This document shows, one piece after another, positions 1-8,230 of a DNA stretch of 64,000 nt (its first letter is position 1; every line of letters starts with the position of its first letter). This DNA comes from JAGLOK01 sp023139005 (lineage in GTDB: Bacteria; Bacillota; Clostridia; Christensenellales; UMGS416), in NCBI GenBank assembly GCA_030637745.1, contig DAOWFX010000043.1:26066-90065 (forward strand). The letters are read 5' to 3'. The translations under genes were made by a program, and so were the position numbers. The notes under the pieces are model-generated. The model was given only the letters and a program-made list of their open reading frames with translations. It did no database searches and had not been told where the DNA came from.

Positions 1-2
1 GT

Positions 3-380
3 ATTAAGAAGAACACAATCATCATTTCATACATTGCATCTTGTGCATTGATTATATTCTTGATTCGCATTGTTGACGTTTCAATACTTTTTATCATTTT
101 CTTTGGGATCTATGGACTCGTACATGAGTCAACTAAGCACTATAGCATATTAAAAAAACAACTTGTTAGATGGGGATGTTTTTTTATATCAGCTGCCTTA
201 TTATACTTTGCAGTGACTTATATAATATCTATAGAGATAGTCTATGCATTGTGGATCTATGCATTGATTTGCATTGCCACATTTGTTGCAATGCAGATAC
301 TCTATGAAATCTGTGTCAGAGAGTTAATAAGAATAACAAGAATCAAGTATATTGACGAGAAGATCGTATTTAAAAGATAG
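3..380 (+). CDS. Small multipass membrane protein, 5' end cut by window edge
   Basis: The reading frame is open from the first complete codon of the window to the stop at 378-380, so the true start lies upstream. A TTG at 48 could serve as a start but has no ribosome binding site. The visible part is strongly hydrophobic, with about three membrane segments (for example FIIFFGIYGL and YALICIATFVAMQILY), and ends in a short charged tail, IKYIDEKIVFKR. I do not recognise the family. A new promoter follows at 399, so it is probably the last gene of its transcript. Confidence 0.6.
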   Translation: MKKNTIIISYIASCALIIFLIRIVDVSILFIIFFGIYGLVHESTKHYSILKKQLVRWGCFFISAALLYFAVTYIISIEIVYALWIYALICIATFVAMQILYEICVRELIRITRIKYIDEKIVFKR

Positions 381-398
381 TTTTAATAAACATATAAC

Positions 399-427
399 TT
401 GTATATGCAGACATTAGGATGTATGAT
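399..427 (+). promoter_or_regulatory. Sigma-A type promoter for the 463 gene
   Basis: TTGTAT at 399-404 and TATGAT at 422-427 are separated by 17 bases, and the predicted start of transcription lies about 30 bases before the ribosome site TAGGAGG of the next gene. Confidence 0.5.
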
Positions 428-462
428 TATTACATGGAATTATTTTATTTTAGGAGGAAATT

Positions 463-933
463 ATGAACGGATATTATGGTGGACTTTTAGCAATCGGACT
501 TTTCGGTGGATTTCTTGTATTCTTACTTGGAGCTGCTGCATATGTACTCACTGCAATCGGACTGTACAAAATGGCACAAAACCAGAACCTCGAAAACCCT
601 TGGTTGGCGTGGATTCCCATCGCACAGTTTTATGTGGTAGGTGCATTGATTAAGGAAATTAAACTCGGATCAACAACCATCCCACGCATGGAGCTTGTGC
701 TTCCCTTGGGCGCACTTGCAGTAGCTGTTTTGAGCTGGATACCATTTATTGGCACATTGGTTGCTTTGGCATACTATGCATTGATGGTCTACTCACTGTA
801 TCTATTGTTCAAGCTCTATGTACCAAATGAAGCAGTATTGTATACCATACTTAGCGCATTGGGACTATTTGCAATCTTCATTTTTATTATCAGAGATAAA
901 GATCAAGTAGTAGTAGAAGCACCCCAGGAATAG
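463..933 (+). CDS. Conserved small membrane protein with NPWLAWIP motif
   Basis: This encodes 156 residues with about four membrane segments. It starts at ATG 463 behind a good TAGGAGG ribosome site. The first segment is followed by a GLYKMAQN / NPWLAWIPIAQFYVVG block and the C terminus carries the motif PNEAVLYTILSALG before a last hydrophobic stretch and a short acidic tail. This motif pattern is common in uncharacterised Firmicute membrane proteins, but no function is known to me. The next gene (1012) is a paralogue with the same two motifs, so the pair arose by duplication. An intrinsic terminator follows at 948-980, so the two genes may be partly uncoupled. Confidence 0.75.
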   Translation: MNGYYGGLLAIGLFGGFLVFLLGAAAYVLTAIGLYKMAQNQNLENPWLAWIPIAQFYVVGALIKEIKLGSTTIPRMELVLPLGALAVAVLSWIPFIGTLVALAYYALMVYSLYLLFKLYVPNEAVLYTILSALGLFAIFIFIIRDKDQVVVEAPQE

Positions 934-947
934 CAAAGCAAATAAAG

Positions 948-980
948 TGCCCTAGGAGAATATCCTTTTAGGGCATTTTT
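948..980 (+). terminator. Intrinsic terminator
   Basis: TGCCCTA (948-954) pairs with TAGGGCA (969-975), with extra GGA/TCC pairing inside, followed by TTTTT. Confidence 0.8.
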
Positions 981-1011
981 AATTACCTTAATGAATATTT
1001 TGGAGGTTTCA

Positions 1012-1566
1012 ATGGATAACACTTTTTTAGTTGGATTTGTAGCGGTGATGATAGTTGTATTGTTTTTTGTTTTCGCCATTTCTTTAGTAATTTATATCCT
1101 ACACTCTATTGGGCTTTACCGCCTTGCAAAAAATAAAGGCATGGATAATGCTTGGCTTGCATGGATTCCTATTGGAAACTATTATATTTTGGGAGCAGTT
1201 TCAAAACAATCTGCATATATGAAGAACAAGGTTCCAAAAGTTGAAGTTATATTACCTATCGTGGGAGCAGTATATGTGGCGCTGTCTTTTGTTCCTGCAA
1301 TCTTAAATACAATAAATTCTTTTTCAGGCTATTCATATAATAATTTATTGGGTATGGGAATATCAACATTACTAATAACTTTTCTTGGCTTATGCTTTAC
1401 TGCGTTTATAACGTTTGTATATTATCATATATACAAAACATATGAGCCGAACAATGCAGTACTGTATACAATACTCAGTGTGTTTAGTCTTTCATTTATA
1501 TTCATATTTGTGATACGCAACAAACAACCTGTATTGCCTATTGAAGGCGAATTAATTCAACAATAA
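1012..1566 (+). CDS. Paralogue of the NPWLAWIP-type membrane protein
   Basis: This encodes 184 residues with four to five membrane segments. I chose ATG 1012 because a GGAGGT ribosome site lies at 1002-1007; the in-frame ATG at 991 precedes that site. It shares with its neighbour the blocks GLYRLAKNKGMDNAWLAWIP and PNNAVLYTILS, but has a longer, Ser/Tyr/Asn-rich insertion (about residues 100-115) between the middle membrane segments. Function is unknown. It converges on the ABC exporter gene across a short hairpin. Confidence 0.75.
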   Translation: MDNTFLVGFVAVMIVVLFFVFAISLVIYILHSIGLYRLAKNKGMDNAWLAWIPIGNYYILGAVSKQSAYMKNKVPKVEVILPIVGAVYVALSFVPAILNTINSFSGYSYNNLLGMGISTLLITFLGLCFTAFITFVYYHIYKTYEPNNAVLYTILSVFSLSFIFIFVIRNKQPVLPIEGELIQQ

Positions 1567-1569
1567 GTA

Positions 1570-1589
1570 AAGCCCCCATACAGGGGCTT
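1570..1589. terminator. Hairpin between convergent genes
   Basis: AAGCCCC (1570-1576) pairs with GGGGCTT (1583-1589). The T-tract on either side is weak, so termination strength is uncertain. It separates the convergent genes ending at 1566 and 1594. Confidence 0.55.
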
Positions 1590-1593
1590 ATGT

Positions 1594-3291
1594 CTATATC
1601 TTTTCTCTTTCGTACAGTTTCTTAAATAGGATATCTTTATTGAGCAACTGTTTCATTGTTCCGGTATCTCGAAGATGACCATTATCAAGCAATAATATCT
1701 GATCAAACATATATGTAGTATGTACTTTATGTGTAACTGCAATCACAGTAGAGTCTGAGAGTGTATTAAGCACATTTTTCAAAATTATACTCTCGTTGAT
1801 ATTGTCTATTGCACTGGTTGCCTCATCAACTATTACGATTTTTGGTTGAGAGATTATAATTCTTGCAAGTGCCAGACGTTGCTTTTCGCCTCCTGAAAGC
1901 ATACTTCCTTTTTCACCTATTGGCTCATCCAATTTGCTCTTCTTTGATTTTATTTGATCATATAGATTTACGTCTTTTAAAGCAGACCAAAGAACTTGAT
2001 CATCTACTTTTTTATCAAAGACAAGGTTCTCTCTGATTGTACCGTCGAATATAGCAGGATCTTGTGATAGATATGCGATATGCTTGTAATACGTGTTTAG
2101 GTTCATTTTGGTCAAGTCCTGATGATCGATGAATATTTTTCCGCTATTTGCTTTTAATAAACCGGATATCAATCCCAGAATTGTGGTTTTCCCCACGCCA
2201 CTTTGTCCGACAATAGCGTACGCTTTCCCATTTTCAAACATAAATGACATATTATCTAGTACAACATTTTGTCCATATTGAAAGGATAGATTCTCTAAAG
2301 ATATATTTCCTTCTTTGATGGTAGCTACCTCTCCGGTTCCTATCATCTCATCATCAGGTTGATCTATCGGGTTTTCATATCTTTTAAAAGCAATTTTATT
2401 CAAGGTGTAATCAATATATACAACATTAAAGATTGCAATCGGTGTGTATACCCTGTCTATAAGCGTTACTAAGGCGACAATAATACCGATACTTGAAGTG
2501 CCTGCGATGATCTGGTTTATTCCTATAAAAATTGCAATTATTTTTATTATTGCAACAATAAATGCAAATGAAGTGAAGAACATTTCATGTGTCATTAATA
2601 TTTTGGTTTTGGACTTCACAATCCTGATAGAGGTATCTTCACATTCTTTGATTTCTGTTTTATATTTTCTGTTGATTCTAAAAACTACCATTTCCATAAA
2701 GGCGCGTACTAACTTAGATGTGAATTTTTCTTCATTCATGAGAGTAGAATTCTTCACCAAGTAAAGCTTTTTGAGAAGAATTTTAGTTATCAGAAAAACA
2801 AACCCATAGCTTATTGCAATAGCGACCATGATTTTAAAGTCATATATTCCTATTAAAACCATAGAAACTAACACACCGGGGATTATATTCCTAAAAACAT
2901 TCAAATAGAAACTGAATAATATTTTTCTACCTGCATCAACACCATTTTCGACGAGTTGTATGATTTCACCGGTTCCGTACTGCTTGTATTGCAGAAAATC
3001 TATCTTGGATATCTTTTTTAGCGCGTTTAGCTTTAGTTGATAATAAAAACTATTGTTCAAGATGCTACTTGGATAGTTCTCAATATAGCCTAGTATATAT
3101 TCTAGTATTTGCAAAAGACCAAACATACATAGATATCTCATGGCGTTTGATATATCCCCTGTCTTTCCAAGAGAATCAATGAGTTGTTGAAAACAAACGA
3201 CCACCAAAGCTGATATGATAGTTTGTACTAGACCGTTTACTAGATATAAAGTCACCATCTTTTTATATTTTGTTATACATTCTTTTAACAT
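1594..3291 (-). CDS. ABC exporter, fused membrane and ATPase domains
   Basis: This 565-residue half-transporter has an N-terminal six-helix exporter domain (about residues 1-300) and a C-terminal ATPase domain. The Walker A motif is GQSGVGKTT, the signature is LSGGEKQR, Walker B is IVIVDEATS and the switch histidine is in AVTHK, so the ATPase appears intact. It should act as a dimer exporting a drug, lipid or peptide; the substrate cannot be read from sequence. The start at 3291 has a strong AGGAGG site. The gene is alone on the minus strand and is preceded by a leader peptide, a stem-loop and an intrinsic terminator (3315-3551), which suggests attenuation of the kind used by antibiotic-inducible resistance genes. 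Confidence 0.9.
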   Translation of the reverse strand: MLKECITKYKKMVTLYLVNGLVQTIISALVVVCFQQLIDSLGKTGDISNAMRYLCMFGLLQILEYILGYIENYPSSILNNSFYYQLKLNALKKISKIDFLQYKQYGTGEIIQLVENGVDAGRKILFSFYLNVFRNIIPGVLVSMVLIGIYDFKIMVAIAISYGFVFLITKILLKKLYLVKNSTLMNEEKFTSKLVRAFMEMVVFRINRKYKTEIKECEDTSIRIVKSKTKILMTHEMFFTSFAFIVAIIKIIAIFIGINQIIAGTSSIGIIVALVTLIDRVYTPIAIFNVVYIDYTLNKIAFKRYENPIDQPDDEMIGTGEVATIKEGNISLENLSFQYGQNVVLDNMSFMFENGKAYAIVGQSGVGKTTILGLISGLLKANSGKIFIDHQDLTKMNLNTYYKHIAYLSQDPAIFDGTIRENLVFDKKVDDQVLWSALKDVNLYDQIKSKKSKLDEPIGEKGSMLSGGEKQRLALARIIISQPKIVIVDEATSAIDNINESIILKNVLNTLSDSTVIAVTHKVHTTYMFDQILLLDNGHLRDTGTMKQLLNKDILFKKLYEREKI

Positions 3292-3314
3292 ATTTCCTCC
3301 TATTATACGTAATT

Positions 3315-3347
3315 AAAAACACTGCCAAACTAATACGGCAGTGCTTT
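3315..3347 (-). terminator. Intrinsic terminator in the exporter's 5' leader (attenuator)
   Basis: Read on the minus strand, CACTGCC (3343-3337) and GGCAGTG (3326-3320) form a stem with a 10-base loop, extended by A-U and G-U pairs and followed by TTTTT. It sits only about 10 bases before the exporter's ribosome site and after no other annotated minus gene except the leader peptide, so it can only matter for the exporter transcript. Confidence 0.8.
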
Positions 3348-3422
3348 GTACACAAATAAGAGCTAAAATTAGCCCGTCAATTACTTATACAAACCAAATG
3401 GTTTGATGGCAATATGACTTTC

Positions 3423-3465
3423 TTCCCGTTTATAGTTTGCCTTAATTTTGAAAGATAAACGGGAA
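3423..3465 (-). promoter_or_regulatory. Leader stem-loop overlapping the leader peptide codons
   Basis: An 11-bp perfect stem is formed by TTCCCGTTTAT and ATAAACGGGAA with a 21-base loop. On the minus strand its 5' arm is codons 12-15 of the leader peptide, so a ribosome paused on the leader would open it. It is the upstream element of a probable attenuator. Confidence 0.7.
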
Positions 3466-3498
3466 ATTACGTCGACGCATCATCCTAAGAAACAACAT
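3442..3498 (-). CDS. Leader peptide of the ABC exporter (18 aa)
   Basis: The peptide is MLFLRMMRRRNFPFIFQN. The ATG at 3498 follows AAGGAG with a 7-base spacer and ends in TAA at 3442. It lies between a strong promoter and an intrinsic terminator that precedes the exporter. The run R8-R9-R10 fits the Arg/Lys-X-Arg/Lys pattern at which macrolide-bound ribosomes are known to stall. Stalling there would cover codons 12-15, the 5' arm of the stem-loop. Its role as a drug sensor is inferred; its existence rests on the ribosome site, promoter and geometry. Confidence 0.7.
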   Translation of the reverse strand: MLFLRMMRRRNFPFIFQN

Positions 3499-3522
3499 TA
3501 TGGAACTCCTTACATAATATAC

Positions 3523-3551
3523 ATTTTAGTACAATCTTCATCTTATATCAA
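3523..3551 (-). promoter_or_regulatory. Promoter of the leader-exporter transcript
   Basis: On the minus strand TTGATA (3551-3546) and TAAAAT (3528-3523) are separated by 17 bases. The predicted start near 3516 is only a few bases before the leader peptide's ribosome site. Confidence 0.75.
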
Positions 3552-3655
3552 CACTTTCTTGATAAAGTTTTATTAGCTAGTGATACATTTGATACCAATA
3601 AATTGATAGATAACAAAGGATGTACAGTACTCGTTAATATGGAAATATGTTTCAG

Positions 3656-3684
3656 TAGACAGGTATTTTGCATCATGATAAAAT
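3656..3684 (+). promoter_or_regulatory. Promoter abutting the VanZ-like start codon
   Basis: TAGACA (3656-3661) and an extended -10, TGATAAAAT (3676-3684), are 17 bases apart. The predicted first transcribed base, about 7 bases past the -10 box, coincides with the ATG at 3691. Confidence 0.6.
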
Positions 3685-3690
3685 GCATAT

Positions 3691-4254
3691 ATGATCAAAG
3701 TAAACTTCTCAGACTCGTTTTTGCTCGTACTTGCAATAGTCTCCACTATTGCATTATTTGTAGCCGTAAGAAAGTCGAATATCAAAAAACCGATTGTTAT
3801 AACTGTTAGTATTACATATTTGATAATAATGCTGTTACTTACTTTACAGCCATTATTTATATCCTCATACCGCATTTCATGGGATGAAATAAGACTATAT
3901 GGCTTGCCAGCGAACTTAAAACCTTTTTCGCTGATAGCACAACAATGGCAGAACGTTCTTGCTGGGCAACAGGGTGCGTTCCGGCAGTTTTTTGGAAACA
4001 TTATCATGTTCATCCCTGTTGGAATTTTGATGCCATTGCTATTTAAGAAAACGCAACGCTTTTGGCGAGCCCTTCTTGGAGCGTTTTTGTTTACTTTTAC
4101 GATAGAAGCGTTACAGCTCATATTGTGCATAGCAGGAATGTGTTTAAGAGAGTTTGATGTGGATGATTTGATACTCAACACTTTGGGTGCTATGTTGGGT
4201 CATGGAATCTATAAGATACTTTTTCATCATAGAAAAGCCAAAGTTGCTTTATGA
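3691..4254 (+). CDS. VanZ-like membrane protein
   Basis: This 187-residue protein has about five membrane segments and the VanZ-family pattern: a loop ending LKPFSLI, then the signature GNIIMFIPVGILMPLLF, an Arg/Trp-rich turn, and the conserved acidic block DVDDLILNTLGAMLG. VanZ proteins are linked to low-level teicoplanin or lipoglycopeptide resistance, but many homologues have no known role. The start at 3691 is the only plausible one (in-frame stop at 3679-3681) and has no ribosome site; the promoter sits so close that the mRNA is predicted to be leaderless. Its stop overlaps the convergent glycosyltransferase gene by six bases. Confidence 0.85.
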   Translation: MIKVNFSDSFLLVLAIVSTIALFVAVRKSNIKKPIVITVSITYLIIMLLLTLQPLFISSYRISWDEIRLYGLPANLKPFSLIAQQWQNVLAGQQGAFRQFFGNIIMFIPVGILMPLLFKKTQRFWRALLGAFLFTFTIEALQLILCIAGMCLREFDVDDLILNTLGAMLGHGIYKILFHHRKAKVAL

Positions 4255-5451
4255 TAGGTGTTTTTTAATAAAATCTGTAATTTTCCTTGCTTGTTGAATA
4301 TTCGACTTGTGCTCCAATACAAAGGTACGTGCATTTTCGCCCATTAGATTTCGATCATTTTCATTCAATCCCATAATATGAATCAGAGAATTCTTAAAGC
4401 CTTCTTTTGTCTCGTCCTCTGCAATATATACATACTCAAGATATTCTTTTGGCATACCCGGAAGATTGCATGTTAATATGGGTGTACCGGACGCCATGTA
4501 CTCCAAGTTTTTGCTTGGAAAAGAGTATTTTGTGAATTCCTCATTTGAAGGTCTGGGGTTTACTAATAAAGTTGCGCGCAATTCATGCTCTATGATTTCT
4601 TTGTTGGGCACTACACCGAAGAACTTCACTGTATCATTATTCAATTGGTCAAAGCAATCATTCATTTCACCGCTACCATATACCCATAATTCACAATTTT
4701 TTAATTCTGCTGACAAGAAACCTTCTACCAAATCGAGCACGCCGTATTTTTCAAATAATGCACCAGCGTACAAAATAATATTTGGCTCATATTTACTTTG
4801 TACGTCGCCTGCAATATCATTCATATCATTATCAACCATGCCTTCAATTACGATAGAGGGCTTGTTGTATGGATTGATAATATCATTCATCGCACTCGTA
4901 AGCAGCATATATAGGTCGTACTGTATCATTTTTTCATAAGTTGATTTAGAGTAGATGCGATATAGGCGCTCTTTGATACCGGTTGTATTTTGATTGAAGT
5001 TTATAAGCTGTGGGATGTCTGTGACGACTGCCATGCATTGAATATCATATTTTTCAGAAAGCTTTAATGCAATCGATGATAGGGTTGGAGACAGTGCATA
5101 ACATATAATAATTCTGTCTTTGCCTTTTGTGCTTTTAACCCATTCTTTGATTTTCTTTTTTGCATTACGTTTTACACAAAGCTGCTTGATAATTGGAAAG
5201 TTTATAAATCCAACATAGTTATATTCAACATTGTCCTCTTCATCATGTGCATTGGGAAAAGCTTTTTGACTGCATGTTGCACGTGAAACAGGAACGACGG
5301 AGACAGCAGTTACATGACAGTAAGCACTCAACCCACGCAACAGCATATTGTTAAACTTTTGCACTTGCTGTCCAGGCTTTATACTACATATTTCATAAAT
5401 CTCTGTAAAATACTTTTGTGAGGTTGTATTGGATATATAGAGTATCTCCAT
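4249..5451 (-). CDS. Glycosyltransferase, GT4-like
   Basis: This 400-residue protein has the GT-B two-domain organisation. The C-terminal half carries ILYAGALFEKYGVLDLVEGF and the donor-binding region with a Glu-X7-Glu-like pattern around SKNLEYMASGTP, typical of retaining family 4 enzymes. It is the last gene of a minus-strand polysaccharide operon (9361 to 4249). Its ATG overlaps the flippase stop codon by one base (TAATG), which indicates translational coupling. Donor and acceptor sugars cannot be inferred. It probably adds a sugar to the lipid-linked repeat unit flipped by the upstream Wzx protein. Confidence 0.85.
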   Translation of the reverse strand: MEILYISNTTSQKYFTEIYEICSIKPGQQVQKFNNMLLRGLSAYCHVTAVSVVPVSRATCSQKAFPNAHDEEDNVEYNYVGFINFPIIKQLCVKRNAKKKIKEWVKSTKGKDRIIICYALSPTLSSIALKLSEKYDIQCMAVVTDIPQLINFNQNTTGIKERLYRIYSKSTYEKMIQYDLYMLLTSAMNDIINPYNKPSIVIEGMVDNDMNDIAGDVQSKYEPNIILYAGALFEKYGVLDLVEGFLSAELKNCELWVYGSGEMNDCFDQLNNDTVKFFGVVPNKEIIEHELRATLLVNPRPSNEEFTKYSFPSKNLEYMASGTPILTCNLPGMPKEYLEYVYIAEDETKEGFKNSLIHIMGLNENDRNLMGENARTFVLEHKSNIQQARKITDFIKKHLS

Positions 5452-7025
5452 TATGCAGTATCCCTCCTTGTAATCTTATGCACCATCTTCTTGATCATGC
5501 CTTTTTCATAGGAGTTCATTCCCATAAACCACATCAAAACAAAATAGATAATGGCATACAGTAGACAACATAGAATTAGGTTCCACCAGCTATTTTGGAC
5601 CATAAGATATCTTGCGATTAAGTATCCAAATCCTGATGAAATTATGATGGGACCCAATAGTTTAAAGACACAATCTTTAAAGAATCTCTTTATCTTCAAA
5701 CCAATGACCCTTGAATAGTAAATGTTGATAATAAAGCCATTTCCGATGGTGAGTGCTATCGCTGTTGCAATGCTTGCACCGATGATGCCAAATTGCTTCA
5801 CTAAGAATATGGTGAGACCGATGTTTAAAACTGCAATTATGAAGTATATCGTTGAACGAAATTTATGCTTGTTTTTAGCGACCAGTATAGATATTCCGGT
5901 ATTCTGAATAAGAGGAAGAGTTAATGGTATCATAATTATTACACCAATATAATACATATTAAGCAAGTTTGCAGTCATGTAAGCATCTCTGCCGCCGATC
6001 CAGTTTTGTAGTAAATTTTGCCCGAAGAGAATGTATCCAGACAATATTACACCTAAAACTAGTAGTTGAATTCTACCTACTTTTATCATCAAATCAGTCA
6101 ACTCGTCACCCGTTGCTTTGCCTACTACCATTTTTGTTATACGAGGTAGGAAGACTTCTGACAAAGAGGTTGAAAAACGCATAAAGATTATAACAAGGCG
6201 CATAACTAAACCAACAACATATGCAGCTGCAAATCCTATCATACCAGCTATAATCACTTGATCTACTTTCCAGAAAATTTGATCATATACCATAGTGAGA
6301 AAAATCGGCAAAGAAAAGATCATTAATTCTTTTACTAACTTCGAATCATAATGTTCTAAAGTTATTTTTTGTTTTTGTACAAGCAGGACATATAGCATAT
6401 TAATAAGTAGCATACAAATGTTTAAGATGGTATCAATAATCGCTATAGTAATTACACCATATTGCAGACTGATGAATATGAGAATAAAGATAAATCGTAA
6501 TACAACTCTAAGAATATTGAGCATTCGGGGGATAGTGAACTTTTCATATCCGTTCATTACAGCACCGAAGGAGCGTAATGGAAGCGATAATGCGATATTT
6601 GCAACCAATATTATAAGCATTGTTTTAGCTGTCTCAATATTTTCAGGAGTTATGTTTTGTGTTTCTTGGAGTTTTCCTTGAATTTGCGCAATTACAGATA
6701 AATTTGACCAAATGATATACCCAAAAATAAATACAATTATCGCAAGCACACTGTACAATATTAGACTATGTGCAATTAAGTTTTGAATCTTGTCTTCTCT
6801 TTTTTCTGCCCTATATTTTGATATGTATCGTGTGATTGTGGAGTTTACACCAAAGTCCAACACCATCATATATCCTGCGATTGCACCAATGGTTTCGTAG
6901 ATACCCATTTCTGATGAACCTAATCTTAGCAGGAATGGTGCTAGAATTAACCCTAAAGCATTTGCTACTAAAGTGAGCACATATGAAAGGCTTACACCCA
7001 TTTTTAATTGACTCTTACTACTCAA
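5451..7025 (-). CDS. Wzx-type oligosaccharide flippase
   Basis: This 524-residue, about 12-14 helix membrane protein resembles the polysaccharide transport (MOP) family. The N terminus has the usual LLRLGSSEMGIYE turn after the first helix and DFGVNSTITRYISKYRA after the second. It should flip undecaprenyl-linked oligosaccharide across the membrane. The start is TTG 7025 with GAGGAG upstream, and it overlaps the end of the preceding glycosyltransferase by four bases. The tight packing with two glycosyltransferases and a ferredoxin-like protein supports a polysaccharide role. Confidence 0.88.
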   Translation of the reverse strand: MSSKSQLKMGVSLSYVLTLVANALGLILAPFLLRLGSSEMGIYETIGAIAGYMMVLDFGVNSTITRYISKYRAEKREDKIQNLIAHSLILYSVLAIIVFIFGYIIWSNLSVIAQIQGKLQETQNITPENIETAKTMLIILVANIALSLPLRSFGAVMNGYEKFTIPRMLNILRVVLRFIFILIFISLQYGVITIAIIDTILNICMLLINMLYVLLVQKQKITLEHYDSKLVKELMIFSLPIFLTMVYDQIFWKVDQVIIAGMIGFAAAYVVGLVMRLVIIFMRFSTSLSEVFLPRITKMVVGKATGDELTDLMIKVGRIQLLVLGVILSGYILFGQNLLQNWIGGRDAYMTANLLNMYYIGVIIMIPLTLPLIQNTGISILVAKNKHKFRSTIYFIIAVLNIGLTIFLVKQFGIIGASIATAIALTIGNGFIINIYYSRVIGLKIKRFFKDCVFKLLGPIIISSGFGYLIARYLMVQNSWWNLILCCLLYAIIYFVLMWFMGMNSYEKGMIKKMVHKITRRDTA

Positions 7026-8224
7026 TTATTCTCCTCGACGTCTTTGATTAATGATATAATTTCTTGCTCCAAGGCGGATAGATCGTGATTTTCCTTGCAC
7101 ATTTTGTGTCCATTATCCGACAAGAGATAGTATAGTTGATTGTCATGCAACTTTTCTATGCATGCAGCCAGCGCTTTAGCGTCACCCTGTTTGAAGGTGA
7201 GTACGTTAAAATAGTTTTTGGCAAATTCTTTGGTGTTTTCAAAGTCAGATATAACAGCAGGTCTTAAAGCAGCTCCTGCTTCATAGACAGGTCGTGCTTG
7301 ATGCGGCTGTGTCGATGGAAAGATCACCACATTACATGCTGCATAAAAGGGTAACATATCCTCTTGTGCTGGGAAAAACCGTACACGATCTTTAATGCCT
7401 TCAAGCAGGCGAAGGGTGTTTTTCTCGTAGTCAATACCGAATATTTTCTTGATAATCGTTCTAGTACTACTAACGTTTTTTTCATTTGGTATGTATTGTA
7501 GAAATATTAGATGATACTCATCATCAAGATGGTGCATCATTTCAAGCGCTGTATGGGATCCTTTAACTTTCCACATGCCACCTGCAAAAAGGATATATTT
7601 CTTATCAAAATCAAGACCGAGAGCACACTTGGTGCTGGCATGGTCTTGGATGTCTTCAAACTTTGCGATATCTACTTTGTCGGTGATTACACATGAATTA
7701 TCATGGGCGCCTGCAATGACCCTGTCATACTCGCTAAGGTATACGCTTTTTGTCATTTGGGAAAGCCAACCTTTGACCATCTTCGATCTCATGTCGCGAC
7801 CATTTTTCGGAAAGGTTTCTCGATCAAAGCATATAGTCTTAATCGATGAATCGATACAATCAACCATCCAGCTGATTGTCATACTATTTAGAATAACAAT
7901 GTCTGGGCTTTCTTTATCAATAATATATTTAATTTCATCATGTGAATTTTTTATATATTTCCATGCGCTTTGGTATCGTGGATCGAGTATATTGTAGAAT
8001 TGTCCACTAAAGTGAGGATATACCCAACGTTTATTAAATATTCCTTCTGTTGATATTTCTAGTTTTTCTATCTCACCAACCATATGTTGCGGCTCATTTG
8101 GGCAAATGACCTTTATCGTATATCCTGTACTTTTTAGTGTTTTCAATATGTGCAACATAGAAACACCACCGCCGCCAATTGCGCCGGAGTGGTGAAAGAC
8201 TAAGATTTTTTTATTACTTTTCAT
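7022..8224 (-). CDS. Glycosyltransferase, GT4-like
   Basis: This 400-residue GT-B enzyme begins with ILVFHHSGAIGGGGVSMLHI, the usual glycine-rich loop that contacts the nucleotide sugar. The C-terminal domain has YILFAGGMWKVKGSHTALEM and the donor site RPVYEAGAALRPAVIS, where the Glu is in the conserved position. The start ATG 8224 lies six bases after the stop of the upstream gene and has little ribosome site of its own, so it is probably coupled. It belongs to the operon running from 9361 down to 4249. The sugar specificity is unknown. Confidence 0.85.
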   Translation of the reverse strand: MKSNKKILVFHHSGAIGGGGVSMLHILKTLKSTGYTIKVICPNEPQHMVGEIEKLEISTEGIFNKRWVYPHFSGQFYNILDPRYQSAWKYIKNSHDEIKYIIDKESPDIVILNSMTISWMVDCIDSSIKTICFDRETFPKNGRDMRSKMVKGWLSQMTKSVYLSEYDRVIAGAHDNSCVITDKVDIAKFEDIQDHASTKCALGLDFDKKYILFAGGMWKVKGSHTALEMMHHLDDEYHLIFLQYIPNEKNVSSTRTIIKKIFGIDYEKNTLRLLEGIKDRVRFFPAQEDMLPFYAACNVVIFPSTQPHQARPVYEAGAALRPAVISDFENTKEFAKNYFNVLTFKQGDAKALAACIEKLHDNQLYYLLSDNGHKMCKENHDLSALEQEIISLIKDVEENN

Positions 8225-8230
8225 GAATGA

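Noticed and set aside
399..653. Plus-strand frame overlapping the 463 membrane protein
   Set aside because: It is out of frame with the well-supported 463 gene, starts inside its promoter and resembles no protein.
3573..4181. A 202-codon minus-strand frame opposite the VanZ-like gene
   Set aside because: It is the reverse frame of a clear VanZ family gene, has no ribosome site or recognisable domain, and its composition is that of a shadow frame.
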